The translations under genes were made by a program, and so were the position numbers. From assembly GCF_027923225.1 (NCBI RefSeq), contig NZ_BSDI01000007.1, forward strand, positions 248,001 through 312,000: DNA of 64,000 nucleotides, written 5' to 3'. Positions 52,201-62,213 of this stretch are shown piece by piece. Position 1 is the first letter of the stretch; every line of letters begins with the position of its first letter. Below the pieces are notes generated by a model, which saw nothing but the letters and a program-made list of their open reading frames with translations, had not been told where the DNA came from and searched no databases. Origin of the DNA: Phytohabitans aurantiacus (GTDB taxonomy: Bacteria > Actinomycetota > Actinomycetes > Mycobacteriales > Micromonosporaceae).

Positions 52201-52875
52201 TCAGGTTCCCTGGGGGCGGACCAGGCCGGTTTGGTAGGCGATGACCACGAGCTGAGTGCGGTCGCGCACGTGCAGCTTGGTCATGGCTCGCTGGATGTGA
52301 GTGCGCACGGTCAGCGGGCTGACCACGAGGAACTGTGCGATCTCGGCGTTGGATCTGCCCTCGGCGGCCAGGCTCATGACCTCGCGCTCCCGCGCGGTCA
52401 GTACCTTCAGCTCCTCGATCGCCCCCGGAAGAGCGTCCCGTGGCGCGGTAGCGAGAAATCGGCTGATCAGGGCGCGAGTCGCGGTCGGGGAAAGCAGGGC
52501 GTCGCCGGCCGCGACGGTGCGAATGCCGTCGAGCAGCGCATCGGCCGACACGTCCTTGCCGAGGAACCCGCTGGCGCCAGCGCGCAGGGCCTGAGCCACG
52601 TACTCGTTTGTCTCGAACGTGGTGAGGATGAGCACCCGCGTGTCGGAGAGGCTCGGGTCGGCGCAGATCGCGGTGGTGGCCGCGAGGCCATTGACGCGCG
52701 GCATGCGGATGTCCATGAGTACGACGGTGGGTTTGTGGGTCTTCGTCAAGACGACCGCCTCATCGCCGTCGGCGGCCTCACCGACGACCTCCATGTCGGG
52801 GGTGGCCTCGATAAGCATCCGGAAGGTCGCGCGCAGGAGCTTCTGGTCGTCGGCGAGGAGGATGCGGATGGTCAC
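52201..52875 (-). CDS. NarL/LuxR-type response regulator
   Basis: A 224-residue regulator starting at GTG 52875. The receiver has LLADDQ, the phosphoacceptor Asp in VVLMDIRMP and the conserved KD of LGKDV. The C-terminal LuxR helix-turn-helix is LTAREREVMSLAAEGRSNAEIA. It is the last gene of the MMPL-kinase-regulator operon, 18 bp after the kinase. Confidence 0.95.
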   Translation of the reverse strand: MTIRILLADDQKLLRATFRMLIEATPDMEVVGEAADGDEAVVLTKTHKPTVVLMDIRMPRVNGLAATTAICADPSLSDTRVLILTTFETNEYVAQALRAGASGFLGKDVSADALLDGIRTVAAGDALLSPTATRALISRFLATAPRDALPGAIEELKVLTAREREVMSLAAEGRSNAEIAQFLVVSPLTVRTHIQRAMTKLHVRDRTQLVVIAYQTGLVRPQGT

Positions 52876-52893
52876 GGGATCGCCCTTCGATCG

Positions 52894-54078
52894 TCAGCGC
52901 AGGATCGGCAGCTCGGTGGCGACGGTGAAGCCCCCGTCGGGCTGGGGGCCCGCGTGGAAGCGGCCGCCCGCGGACTGGACGCGCTCTCGCATACCGACGA
53001 TTCCGTAGCCGCCGCCGGCCGGCTGTGAAGCGGTGGACGTGGCTGGGCCGGCGCCGTTGGCGATGGTTATGGTCACGCGGTCGTCGCCGTAGGCGAGCCG
53101 CACCGCGGCTGTGCTCGTGCTGGCGTGCTTGGTCACGTTGGTGAGTGCCTCCTGCACGACGCGGTACGCGGTCAGGTCCACGCCCTCAGACAGCTGCCGT
53201 TGCTCGCCCTCGATGGTGATTTCGACGTCGAGCCCAGCCGAAGCGAACGTGGCGGCGAGGTCGGACAGTTGCGCGAGGCCGGGCGCCGGCTCAAGCGGCG
53301 AGACGACGTCATCGGGCTGGCGGAGCAGGCCGACGGTGGCTTTGAGTTCGCGCAGCGCGGCGGAGGTCGTGCCGCTCAGCTCGGTAAGGATCCGTTGCAC
53401 CCGATGTGGATTTTCGCGCGCGAGGTAGGCCGCCGTGCTGGCTTGGGCGTTGGCAAGCGCAAGGTGGTGGGCAACGACGTCGTGCAGCTCCCTGGCGATG
53501 CGCACTCGCTCCTCGGCCACACGGTAGCGGGCCTCTTCCTCACGGCTGCGCTCGGCGTACTCCGCGCGTGCGGTGATGGCGGCCAGGTTCTCCTTACGCA
53601 GCCGGGCGGACTCGGCCAGGACGACCGGCAGCAGGAAGAAAACGACAGGGTTGAGGATGGTAAGGAGCCACGGGTAGCCGTACCGGTCGCCGGCCAATGC
53701 GGCCAGCACGACCGCCACCGTGGCCACGAGGTAGTACACGTGGGTGGTCCGGCCTGGCACGCGCACGGCCAACTCGTAGAGCGCGATCATGACGGGAGCC
53801 AGGAGTACCGGTGTAACCAGATAGCCTGCGCCGCCACCGACGGCGGCGCAGGCTACGGTGACCGCCACCGCGATACGGGGGTGGCTTCGTCGCCACAGCA
53901 GCGGCAGTGCGCTGGCGAGCGCGAGCGGTATCGCGGACTTCCAGCTCAGGTTGTCGGTGGCGGACAGGTTGCTGTTGAGCGCGAAGGGGCCGGACGCGGC
54001 ACAGAGCAGGAGCACGATCAGCGCTACGTCGACGACCCGCGGATGGTCCTTGAGATACCGACGCAACCTAATCACCAC
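52894..54078 (-). CDS. NarL-type sensor histidine kinase
   Basis: A 394-residue membrane kinase starting at GTG 54078. An N-terminal region with about five to six hydrophobic segments is followed by a HisKA_3 domain with ARELHDVVAHHLA (phosphoacceptor His) and an HATPase_c domain (VVQEALTNVTKHA). It has no extracellular sensor domain of note, like the DesK-type kinases that sense the membrane. Confidence 0.93.
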   Translation of the reverse strand: MVIRLRRYLKDHPRVVDVALIVLLLCAASGPFALNSNLSATDNLSWKSAIPLALASALPLLWRRSHPRIAVAVTVACAAVGGGAGYLVTPVLLAPVMIALYELAVRVPGRTTHVYYLVATVAVVLAALAGDRYGYPWLLTILNPVVFFLLPVVLAESARLRKENLAAITARAEYAERSREEEARYRVAEERVRIARELHDVVAHHLALANAQASTAAYLARENPHRVQRILTELSGTTSAALRELKATVGLLRQPDDVVSPLEPAPGLAQLSDLAATFASAGLDVEITIEGEQRQLSEGVDLTAYRVVQEALTNVTKHASTSTAAVRLAYGDDRVTITIANGAGPATSTASQPAGGGYGIVGMRERVQSAGGRFHAGPQPDGGFTVATELPILR

Positions 54079-54111
54079 GGCGCATCCCTATCAGCGTGGC
54101 CGCCACCATGA

Positions 54112-56271
54112 TCAGCGTACCGCGCCGGACACCTCGGCAACCGGCGATGGCTCGACCTCGTTGGGCTCGATGTGTACCCGGGGCAGCCAGGTCAACGAAC
54201 GGGGCAGCAGCCAGTTCCGATCGCCGAGGATGTACATCGTCGCCGGGACGAGGATGAAGCGAATCAGGAAGGCGTCGAGCGCGACCGCCACGGCAAGCCC
54301 GAAGCCAATCTCCTGGAGGAAGCGCTGCCCACCCAGCAAGAAGGAACAGAAGACCGCGATCATGATCAGCGCCGCGCCGGTGATGATGCCGCTGACCCGC
54401 CCCATCCCGTCATGCACCGCTCGGGTGTTGTCGTGGTGCGTGTTCCATTCCTCCTGGATGCGGGTGAGCAAAAATACCTGGTAGTCGGTGGACAGGCCGA
54501 AGACGATAGCGAACATCATCACTGGCAGCGCGAAATGCACAGGGCCACCGGAAAGGCCCGTCCAGCCATACTGGAAGACGACGATGACCGCGCCGAGCGC
54601 GGCGCCTATGGACAGCAGATTCATGACGGCCGCCGTGAGCGGGATGGCCACGGAGCGAAACACGACGAGTAGCACCAGGAACCCGATGACGACGACGACC
54701 GCGATGAACGGCAGGAGTCTGCTGCCAAGCAGGGACGCGAGGTCGATGAAGGTGGCCGTGGACCCGCCGACGTGCACGGTCACCTGGGTGCCGGCGGTGG
54801 CCTGAGGGATTGTCGTGTCACGAAGCCTGTGGACCAGGTCCGTGGTCTCCTCGCTCTGCGGAGAAGTCAGCGGGTAGACCTGCAGTACGGCGGCGGTGCC
54901 CGTAGGGCTGACGCGCGGCGGAGTCACCGAGCCGACCGCGGGGTCCGACTCGATCGCATCCGCGAGGCGTTGAAGCACGGCGGTATCGGATGCGGTCGGC
55001 AACGTCGCGGCGAGCACGAGTGGGCCGTTGAAGCCTGGTCCAAACCCGTCGGCGAGCAAGGTGTATGCCTTGTGGGACGTGGTTTCGGGCGGGTTCGCGC
55101 TGGCGTCGGAGCTGCCCAGCCGCATGGTGATGACCGGCAGTGTGAGGACTCCCAGCACCAGAATCATCGCGAGGGCGAGCGGCCACCTTCTCCGCTGCAG
55201 GAAGTTGGTCCAGCGTTCGAGTCGAGGAGAAGGCGTCGTAGCTCCGGCCGGACGCCGGCCCGGTACCCGCAAACTGTCGATCCGCCGCCCAAGGAGGGAA
55301 AGCACAGCGGGAAGCAGCGTGAGCGCGGCGGCCATCGTAAACGCGACCTCCACCGCGGACGTGATGGCGATCCCGTTGGTGATGCCGACACCCAACAGCA
55401 ACATGCCCAACAGGGCAAGCACCACGAGCGCCCCCGCGAACAACACCGCCCGCCCCGCGGTGTTCACCGCCCCGGCTGCCGCCTCTTTCGGGTCACGCCC
55501 CTCGGCCAGGAGACCACGGAACCGAGACACCACAAACAGCGAGTAGTCGACGCCCACGCCGAGGGCGATCATCAAAGCGATAGCCTCGGTAGCGGTATTG
55601 ATGTCCACCACGTGGCTGATGAGAGCGTTGACACTGATGCCCGCGGCGATCGCGACCAAAGCGGTCAGAATCGGCATGAGCATCGCGGTCACCGATCCAA
55701 ATAGCACCAGTAGCACCAGCGCCGCGACGACGAGCCCGACTCCGGTAGCCAGCCCTGGGCCCCCTGACTCGGTCTGCTGGACCGCCGGTCCTCCCATCTC
55801 CACCTGCACCGTCGAGGTCCGCGCGGTCTGCGCGGTGCTGATCACCGCGGTGATGGCTTCTTCGGGGAGGTCGTTGGCTTTCGCATCGTAAGTGACGGTG
55901 GCGAACGCCGTCTTCCCGTCCCTCGAAATGGCCTGCCCGTTCGACGCATAGGGATCCGTCACGGTGACGACGTGCGAAAGCCGCTCCAGCTCCGCGAACA
56001 TCGACCGCATCCGGTCCTGCACGGCCGCGTCTGTCACGCTTCCCGTCTCGGTACGGAAGACGATTTGATCGCTGTCGCCGGCGGCACGCGGAAACTCCTT
56101 CTCCAGCACCATCCGCGCGTCCTGCGAGTCGCGGCCCGAGAAACCGAAACTGTTCTTGTAGACCGCGCCTCCGGCCACCTGTGACAGCACCATGAGTCCC
56201 GCGACCAGCACCATCCAGGCGCCGATAACCCACCACCGGTGGCGCACCGACCACCGCGCGAATGCCTGCAC
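54112..56271 (-). CDS. MMPL-family RND transporter
   Basis: A 719-residue inner-membrane exporter with the twofold RND plan: a first membrane segment, a large external loop (about 35-175), a block of membrane segments (LMIALGVGVDYSLFVVSRFR), a second loop and a last block (FAIVFGLSTDYQVFLLTRIQ). MMPL proteins export lipids or drugs in actinobacteria. It is the first gene of the operon with the kinase and regulator, so the two-component system probably controls it. Confidence 0.93.
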   Translation of the reverse strand: MQAFARWSVRHRWWVIGAWMVLVAGLMVLSQVAGGAVYKNSFGFSGRDSQDARMVLEKEFPRAAGDSDQIVFRTETGSVTDAAVQDRMRSMFAELERLSHVVTVTDPYASNGQAISRDGKTAFATVTYDAKANDLPEEAITAVISTAQTARTSTVQVEMGGPAVQQTESGGPGLATGVGLVVAALVLLVLFGSVTAMLMPILTALVAIAAGISVNALISHVVDINTATEAIALMIALGVGVDYSLFVVSRFRGLLAEGRDPKEAAAGAVNTAGRAVLFAGALVVLALLGMLLLGVGITNGIAITSAVEVAFTMAAALTLLPAVLSLLGRRIDSLRVPGRRPAGATTPSPRLERWTNFLQRRRWPLALAMILVLGVLTLPVITMRLGSSDASANPPETTSHKAYTLLADGFGPGFNGPLVLAATLPTASDTAVLQRLADAIESDPAVGSVTPPRVSPTGTAAVLQVYPLTSPQSEETTDLVHRLRDTTIPQATAGTQVTVHVGGSTATFIDLASLLGSRLLPFIAVVVVIGFLVLLVVFRSVAIPLTAAVMNLLSIGAALGAVIVVFQYGWTGLSGGPVHFALPVMMFAIVFGLSTDYQVFLLTRIQEEWNTHHDNTRAVHDGMGRVSGIITGAALIMIAVFCSFLLGGQRFLQEIGFGLAVAVALDAFLIRFILVPATMYILGDRNWLLPRSLTWLPRVHIEPNEVEPSPVAEVSGAVR

Positions 56272-56585
56272 CGCTAAACCCCCATATCCGAGGCCAGGAA
56301 TCAGTTCACCCCCAGAGTCACACCCCGGAACCGTCGCGTCGTCATGCGCCTGCAGGCACCTCGTACTGAAATCGCACTACTTTCAGCGTGTCCAGACCAG
56401 AGAGACATGAGCTACCGCGACGTCCGTCGTGCGCCATGCCCGTTGCTCCCGCGGCCTCACCCACCGCCGTCACAATCCTGACGCGGTCACCCGACCCTCG
56501 CAACGACCGTCCATCGACCGGTGGACAACGGGGTCCATCGGCGGATGCTGCCGCCGCGGGTGGCTGCGCGACCAGCATGGACGCC
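56272..56585. other. 314-bp divergent gap between the two MMPL genes
   Basis: No gene is supported. The gap must carry the promoters of both MMPL operons, and repeat copy D lies in it at 56409-56467. The two gene starts face away from each other. I see no convincing promoter hexamers or direct repeats besides the dispersed element. Confidence 0.5.
56409..56467 (+). repeat. Dispersed 59-bp intergenic repeat, copy D
   Basis: It begins GAGCTACCGCGACGTCCGTC and contains TTGCTCCCGCGGCCTCACCC. It is closest to copy C. Confidence 0.8.
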
Positions 56586-58769
56586 ATGACTGATCTTCCT
56601 GTGCGAGTGGCTGGTTGGAGCGCTCGGCATCCATGGCGGGCGATCGCCGGCTGGTTCTTGTTCGTCGCGGTTTGTTTCGGCATCGGGCTTGGTGTCGGCG
56701 GTCGCCCGGCATCCACTGAGGACTTTCGGATTGGCGAGGCCGGTCGGGCCGAGGCGATGGCGGCCGAGGGTGGCTTGCAGCAGAAGCCGGTGGAGCGAGT
56801 ATTGATCTCCGCCGGCACGGGCGGGCTGGACGAGTCCGCGGCCGAGGGCGCGGCCCGTGACGTGGCCGGTCGGATGGCGGCGCTGGCCGAGGTGGAGTCG
56901 GTTAGCGCGCCGATATGGTCGGCCGACCGGACGGCGGTACGGGTCGACGTGACCATGAAGGGCCCCGAGCTCGACGGCAAGAAGCACGTGGAGCCGCTGA
57001 TCGCGCAGACCGACGCGGTGCGGGCGGCCTATCCGGGCCTGCGGGTCGAGCAGACCGGCAGCCCGTCGATCAGTAAGGGCATCGGTGAACTGCGCAGCAA
57101 GGACCTGGCGCGTACCGAGATGATCGCGCTGCCGGTCACGCTGATCACCTTGCTGGTCGTGTTCGGTTCGATCGCGCTCGCCGTGGTGCCGCTGTTGCTG
57201 GCACTGTCGTCGATCGTCGCGGCGGTCGGGCTGTCGATGGTGGCCTCGCACATGTTTCCCGACGCCGGCATCGGCACGAACGTGATCCTGCTGATCGGGC
57301 TGGCGGTCGGTGTCGACTACACGCTGTTCTACATCAAGCGGGAGCGGGAGGAGCGGGCGCGCGCCGGCGGGCGGCTCAGCGCCCAGGCGATCGTCGAGCT
57401 GGCGGCCGCCACGTCGGGGCGCGCGGTGGTGCTGTCCGGGATCGCGGTGGCGGTCTCCAGCGCCACGCTGTACCTGGCCGACGACGTCATCTTCTCCTCG
57501 ATCGCCACCGGCGCGATCGTGGTCACCCTGGTCGCGGTGGTCAGCTCGTTGACGGTACTGCCGGCTCTGCTGGCCAAGCTGGGTGAGCGGGCGCAGCGGC
57601 GGGCCGCGCGTCGCGGGCGTCCGGCCCGGTCCGAGCGGTCCACCGCCGGCTACGGCCGGATCACCGGTGCGCTGCTGCGTATGACCAGCCGGCACCCGGT
57701 GCGGACCCTCGCCGTCGCGGTGCTGGGCATGCTGGCGCTGGCCGCCCCGCTGCTGGGTCTGAACCTGACGGACATGGGCCGGGAGACCCACCCTCGCGAG
57801 ATCCCGGCGATGCGGTCGTACGACCGGCTGAACGCGGCGTTCCCGGAGTTGAAGTCGATGCACCAGGTCGTCGTCCGCGCCGGCGCGGACCGGGCGCCGC
57901 AGGTATCGGACGCGCTGCGCGACCTCGCGCGGCGGATGGCGGCCGACCCGCGGCTGGCCAGTACCGCGCAGCTGCGCACCTCACCGGACGGCCGGATCAG
58001 CATGCTGGAGCTGGCGGTACCGCACCACGTGAGCACCGACGAGGCGCGCACGTCGCTGCGGGACCTGCGCCGGGTACACGTCCCGGCGACGGTCGGCGCG
58101 CTCGCGGGTGTCGAGACCGCCGTGACCGGCGACGTCGCCCGCTACGCCGACTACCCCGAGCATCAGAAGGGCAAGCTGCCGGCGATCATCGCGGCGCTGC
58201 TGCTGGTGACGTTCGCGATGACGGCGTGGGCGTTCCGGTCGGTGGTCCTCGGCCTGGTCGGCGTGGTGCTGAACCTGCTGTCTGCGGCCGCCTCGCTGGG
58301 CCTGGTCGTGGTGGTCTTCCAGCGTTCGTGGGCGGAGGGCCTGCTCGACTTCACCTCCACGGGCTCGATCGGCTCCCGGGTACCGCTGTTCCTGTTCGTG
58401 ATCCTGTTCGGCCTGTCGATGGACTACCAGGTGTTCGTGATCAGCCGGATCAGGGAGGCGGTCCTGGCCGGCGCGCCGACGCGCCGCGCCGTGCTGGACG
58501 GCATCGGCAGCTCCGCCCGCGTGGTGACCAGCGCCGCCTTCGTGATGGTGACGGTCTTCGCGAGCTTCGTCGGGCTGCACATCATCGAGATGAAGCAGAT
58601 GGGCTTCGCGCTCGCGGTGGCGGTACTGCTGGACGCCGTCGTGATCCGGATCCTGATCCTGCCGGCGCTCCTGCTGCTGCTCGGCGAGCGCACGTGGTGG
58701 CCGTCGCGCGGCAGCCGGCCGGTGCCGCCGGTGGACGCCGCAGAGCGGACGTTGGCGCAGGTAGGCTAG
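56586..58769 (+). CDS. MMPL-family RND transporter (second)
   Basis: A 727-residue exporter with the same twofold RND plan (LLIGLAVGVDYTLFYIKRER and FVILFGLSMDYQVFVISRIR). The start is uncertain: an ATG at 56577, three codons earlier, is equally possible, and neither has a clear ribosome-binding site. It begins a second MMPL-kinase-regulator operon diverging from the first; the kinase starts 6 bp after its stop. Confidence 0.92.
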   Translation: MTDLPVRVAGWSARHPWRAIAGWFLFVAVCFGIGLGVGGRPASTEDFRIGEAGRAEAMAAEGGLQQKPVERVLISAGTGGLDESAAEGAARDVAGRMAALAEVESVSAPIWSADRTAVRVDVTMKGPELDGKKHVEPLIAQTDAVRAAYPGLRVEQTGSPSISKGIGELRSKDLARTEMIALPVTLITLLVVFGSIALAVVPLLLALSSIVAAVGLSMVASHMFPDAGIGTNVILLIGLAVGVDYTLFYIKREREERARAGGRLSAQAIVELAAATSGRAVVLSGIAVAVSSATLYLADDVIFSSIATGAIVVTLVAVVSSLTVLPALLAKLGERAQRRAARRGRPARSERSTAGYGRITGALLRMTSRHPVRTLAVAVLGMLALAAPLLGLNLTDMGRETHPREIPAMRSYDRLNAAFPELKSMHQVVVRAGADRAPQVSDALRDLARRMAADPRLASTAQLRTSPDGRISMLELAVPHHVSTDEARTSLRDLRRVHVPATVGALAGVETAVTGDVARYADYPEHQKGKLPAIIAALLLVTFAMTAWAFRSVVLGLVGVVLNLLSAAASLGLVVVVFQRSWAEGLLDFTSTGSIGSRVPLFLFVILFGLSMDYQVFVISRIREAVLAGAPTRRAVLDGIGSSARVVTSAAFVMVTVFASFVGLHIIEMKQMGFALAVAVLLDAVVIRILILPALLLLLGERTWWPSRGSRPVPPVDAAERTLAQVG

Positions 58770-58775
58770 CCGGCA

Positions 58776-59945
58776 ATGGATCATCAGCCGGAGCCCGACG
58801 ACCGGTCCTGGGTCAGGGCGTTCCACCGCGGGTACGCCGTCTTGTGGGTGCTCTTCGGGCTCTGCCCGCCGGCGGTCGCGGTGCTGGACCGGTCCAGCGG
58901 CACCAGAAGCTGGACGTTGGCGCTGCTGGCGGTGCTCGGCGTGGCGTATGGGGCGGTTCGCGGATTCCGCGGCCGCCCCGCGCTGCGCCCGCCGGCGTAC
59001 CTGGGAATGCTCATCGCCGGCCAGGGCGCGCTCTCCTACCTGCTCAACGGCGGTGCGGCCCTGTTCGTCGCGTCGCTGCCCCAGTTCTGGATCTACGCGC
59101 GAACGCCGCGCTCGGCGATCGCGGCCAGCGGCGCCGCCGCGGCGGCAGCGGTGGCCGGTGGCGCCCTCCGCGACGGCCTGGCCACGGGCAACGCGGCGGT
59201 CACCGTGCTCGCGTACGCCATCAGCGTCCTGGTCGGCCTGCTGGTGCACCGCATCGCCGCCGACGCCGCCGCGCGCACCGACCGCCTGGGCGTCGAGTTG
59301 GCGGACGCCCAGCAGCGGTTGGCGCTGGCGCATCAACGGCAGGGCGCGGCCGACGAGCGTGAACGGATGGCCCGGGAGATCCACGACACCGTCGCCCAGG
59401 GCCTGGCGTCCATCGTGGTGCTGGCGGAGGCCGCCCGCGCCGGCCTGACGGCCGCCCCGGAGCAGAGCGCCCGCCATCTGCTGGCCATCGAGCGAACGGC
59501 GCGAGACAACCTCGCCGAGGCACGGGTACTGGTCGGCGCCGCCCCGGACCACCATGCCGCGGAGCCGATCGCGCGGACCCTGCGCCGCACCCTCGACCGG
59601 TTCGCCGAGGACACCGGGCTGACCGTAGACAGCGACCTTCCCGACCTCGAATGCGACCAGGCGACCCGGATCACGCTGCTGCGCTGCACCCAGGAGTCGC
59701 TGGCCAACGTGCGCAAGCACGCCGTCGCCTCCACCGTCAGCGTCGTGCTGGCGCCGCACGCGGACGGCATCGACCTGGAGATCACCGACGACGGCCGCGG
59801 TTTCGTCGTGGCCGGCGCGCGCGGATTCGGCCTCGACGGCATGCGCAAGCGCCTGGCCGACATCGGCGGCGACCTGACGGTCACCAGCGCCCCGGGCGAG
59901 GGCACCCGGATCCTGGCCACGATCCCCACCAGCGAGCAGGTGTGA
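58776..59945 (+). CDS. NarL-type sensor histidine kinase (second)
   Basis: A 389-residue membrane kinase. Hydrophobic segments occupy about residues 20-160, a short coiled stretch follows, then HisKA_3 (AREIHDTVAQGLAS, phosphoacceptor His) and HATPase_c (CTQESLANVRKHA, ITDDGRGF). It lies one base before its response regulator. Confidence 0.93.
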   Translation: MDHQPEPDDRSWVRAFHRGYAVLWVLFGLCPPAVAVLDRSSGTRSWTLALLAVLGVAYGAVRGFRGRPALRPPAYLGMLIAGQGALSYLLNGGAALFVASLPQFWIYARTPRSAIAASGAAAAAAVAGGALRDGLATGNAAVTVLAYAISVLVGLLVHRIAADAAARTDRLGVELADAQQRLALAHQRQGAADERERMAREIHDTVAQGLASIVVLAEAARAGLTAAPEQSARHLLAIERTARDNLAEARVLVGAAPDHHAAEPIARTLRRTLDRFAEDTGLTVDSDLPDLECDQATRITLLRCTQESLANVRKHAVASTVSVVLAPHADGIDLEITDDGRGFVVAGARGFGLDGMRKRLADIGGDLTVTSAPGEGTRILATIPTSEQV

Positions 59946-59946
59946 C

Positions 59947-60597
59947 ATGACGACCGACCAGCTGCGCATCATCGTGGCCGACGACCACCCGGCCATGCGC
60001 GCCGGCATCGTCGCCCTGCTGGCCGCCGAACCCGCCATCGCCGTCGTGGGCGAGGCCGCCAACGGCCAGGAAGCCGTCGAGCTCGTCGCCGGAACGTCAC
60101 CCGACGTCGCGCTGCTCGACCTGCGGATGCCGGTACTGGACGGCGTCGCCGCGACCGAGCGGATCGTCGCTGGCGGCACCGGCACCCGCGTACTGATCCT
60201 GACCACCTACGACACCGACGCCGACATCGAGCACGCGGTCGAGGCGGGCGCGGTCGGATACCTGCTCAAGGACACGACCCGCGACCAGCTCGTCGATGCC
60301 ATCCGGGCGGCGGCGCGGGGCGAGACCGTCCTCGCCCCGCGCGTCGCGCAGCGCCTGGTGGCACGGATGCGCCAGCCCGCGCCGGTGGCGTTGACCGCGC
60401 GGGAGATGGACGTGCTCAACGCTGTCGCGGATGGACTGTCCAATCCCGACATCGGCAGGCGCCTGTTCATCGGGGAAGCCACCGTGAAGACTCACCTGCT
60501 GCGCATCTTCGCCAAACTCGACGTCAGCGACCGTACGCACGCCGTCGTCGTGGCTATCGAACGCGGCCTGATCAAGCGACCCGGATCCGGTCGCTGA
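59947..60597 (+). CDS. NarL/LuxR-type response regulator (second)
   Basis: A 216-residue regulator. The receiver has VADDHP, Asp in VALLDLRMP and Lys in LLKDTT. The C-terminal helix-turn-helix is LTAREMDVLNAVADGLSNPDIG. The last 26 bases overlap the 3' end of the convergent membrane-protein gene. Confidence 0.95.
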   Translation: MTTDQLRIIVADDHPAMRAGIVALLAAEPAIAVVGEAANGQEAVELVAGTSPDVALLDLRMPVLDGVAATERIVAGGTGTRVLILTTYDTDADIEHAVEAGAVGYLLKDTTRDQLVDAIRAAARGETVLAPRVAQRLVARMRQPAPVALTAREMDVLNAVADGLSNPDIGRRLFIGEATVKTHLLRIFAKLDVSDRTHAVVVAIERGLIKRPGSGR

Positions 60598-61546
60598 GGT
60601 TGCCCCGCGGGTGCGCACCGGAGCGCGCCCGCAGGTGCGCCAAGGCGAGCGCGGAGGGCAGCAGCGGCAGCCAGCTGGCCAGCAGCCGGTACCCGAGCAC
60701 CGCCGCCATCGCGGTCTGCGTGTCCGCGCCCACCCCGGCCAGGGTCACGCCCAGCATGAGGTCGAGACCGCCCACGCTGCCCGGTGACGGCACCAGGGCG
60801 GTCACCGCGCTCGCGGCGAAGTACGCGATGAGGACGTCCACCACCGGCAGCGGCCGGCCGATCGCGTGCAGTACGGCACCGAGCGTCATGGCGTGCAGCA
60901 GCGGTACCGCCGCCGCGCCACCGCACAGCAGAGCCATCCGCCGCCGGTCCGCCAGTACCTCTCGCATCGCCGCCCACTGCCGGCCGATACCGCGCACGAT
61001 CGCCCGGCCCCGACCGCTGGCGCGTGCCCAGCCCAGTGCGCCAGCCACGGCAAGCACCACGGCCGCACCCACGACGATCCACATCGGACCGAAGGCAGGA
61101 CGGTGGATCGGCAGCCGATCCGGCGCCGTCGCGGCCAACGCCAGCAGAACCACGACGTGGAAAACCACGCCCGCGAAGCCGTTCAACGCGACCGCGGCGA
61201 CCGCACCCGCGCGAGAGACGCCACACCGGCGCAGGAACCCGTGCGCCACCACGGCCGAGCCGATGCCCGCGGGCAGCACGGCGTTGGCGGACACCCCGGC
61301 GAGCTGCGCCAGGAACAGGCGGCGGCGCGGCAGATCCGGCACCACCGCCCCCTGCTGGCTCGCCGCACCGGCCACATAGGTCAGCGCGATCGCGCACGCC
61401 CCGGCGACGAGCCAGCCAAGCCGCGCGTCGACGAGCGCGCCGCCGGCCGATACCACGGTTGGCCACTTCCACACGCCGTAGCCAACAACCGCCACCGGCG
61501 CCAGCAGCGCCAGCAGGATACGACGCCACGACTGGTTCTCGCTCAT
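60572..61546 (-). CDS. UPF0104-type integral membrane protein (lysylphosphatidylglycerol synthase TM region)
   Basis: A 324-residue membrane protein with about eight hydrophobic segments. The segments NAVLPAGIGSAVVAHGFL and VPSPGSVGGLDLMLGVTL carry the PxGxGxxE-like region of the AglD/UPF0104 family. The frame extends upstream to 61777, but the ATG at 61546 is followed by a membrane-protein N-terminus and is preferred. Members act on or move polyprenyl and phospholipid substrates; the role here is unknown. Confidence 0.75.
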   Translation of the reverse strand: MSENQSWRRILLALLAPVAVVGYGVWKWPTVVSAGGALVDARLGWLVAGACAIALTYVAGAASQQGAVVPDLPRRRLFLAQLAGVSANAVLPAGIGSAVVAHGFLRRCGVSRAGAVAAVALNGFAGVVFHVVVLLALAATAPDRLPIHRPAFGPMWIVVGAAVVLAVAGALGWARASGRGRAIVRGIGRQWAAMREVLADRRRMALLCGGAAAVPLLHAMTLGAVLHAIGRPLPVVDVLIAYFAASAVTALVPSPGSVGGLDLMLGVTLAGVGADTQTAMAAVLGYRLLASWLPLLPSALALAHLRARSGAHPRGNLSDRIRVA

Positions 61547-61673
61547 GGAGACAATGCTGGTTGGCGCGGTACCGCGACAGACAGGCTCGACGGATGGACA
61601 CCGGGGTCCACCGGTCCACGTACCCCCTCGTTCAGCTGCCTGCGATGATGGGGCGTCCGGTCGGAGGCGGGTG

Positions 61674-62213
61674 ATGATGAGGCGACCAACACTGTTCCTG
61701 ATGGTGGGACTCCCCTGTACCGGGAAGACCACCGCCGCGCGGCGCATCGAGATCGAGCAGAATGCGCTCCGTCTCACGAAGGACGAGTGGGTGAAGGCTC
61801 TCTACGGGCACGAGAATCCGCCATCGGCTCAGGACGTCATCGAAGGACGGCTCATCCAGATCGGGCTGCGCGCCCTCGAACTCGGCAGCAACGTCGTAAT
61901 CGACTACGGCCTCTGGAGCCGAGACGAACGCTCCGCCCTGCGGCAGGCAGCGGCGGACCTGGGCGCCAAAGTGGAGATGCGCTACTTCGAACTCGCCCCG
62001 GCCGAGCAGCGCAGGCGAATCGACCAGCGCCAAGCCGCGGCGCCACACACGACATGGCCGATGTCCGACGAGGAACTCGCCCAGTGGGCCGCGAGCATCG
62101 AAATCCCCACGCCGGGCGAACTCGACGGCGGCGAACGCATCGACGACCCACCGGCCGGATTCGCCACCTGGAGCACGTGGCGCACACACCGCTGGCCGCC
62201 GTCAGTCTCCTGA
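61674..62213 (+). CDS. Predicted P-loop kinase (AAA_33 type)
   Basis: A 179-residue soluble protein. Walker A is GLPCTGKTT near residue 13, RLTKDEWVKALYG follows, and VVIDYGLWSRDER is the Walker B-like region. It fits the small zeta-toxin/AAA_33-like kinases of unknown substrate. GGAGG lies 6 bp before the ATG at 61674. Its stop abuts the end of the convergent kinase gene with no spacer. Confidence 0.85.
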   Translation: MMRRPTLFLMVGLPCTGKTTAARRIEIEQNALRLTKDEWVKALYGHENPPSAQDVIEGRLIQIGLRALELGSNVVIDYGLWSRDERSALRQAAADLGAKVEMRYFELAPAEQRRRIDQRQAAAPHTTWPMSDEELAQWAASIEIPTPGELDGGERIDDPPAGFATWSTWRTHRWPPSVS

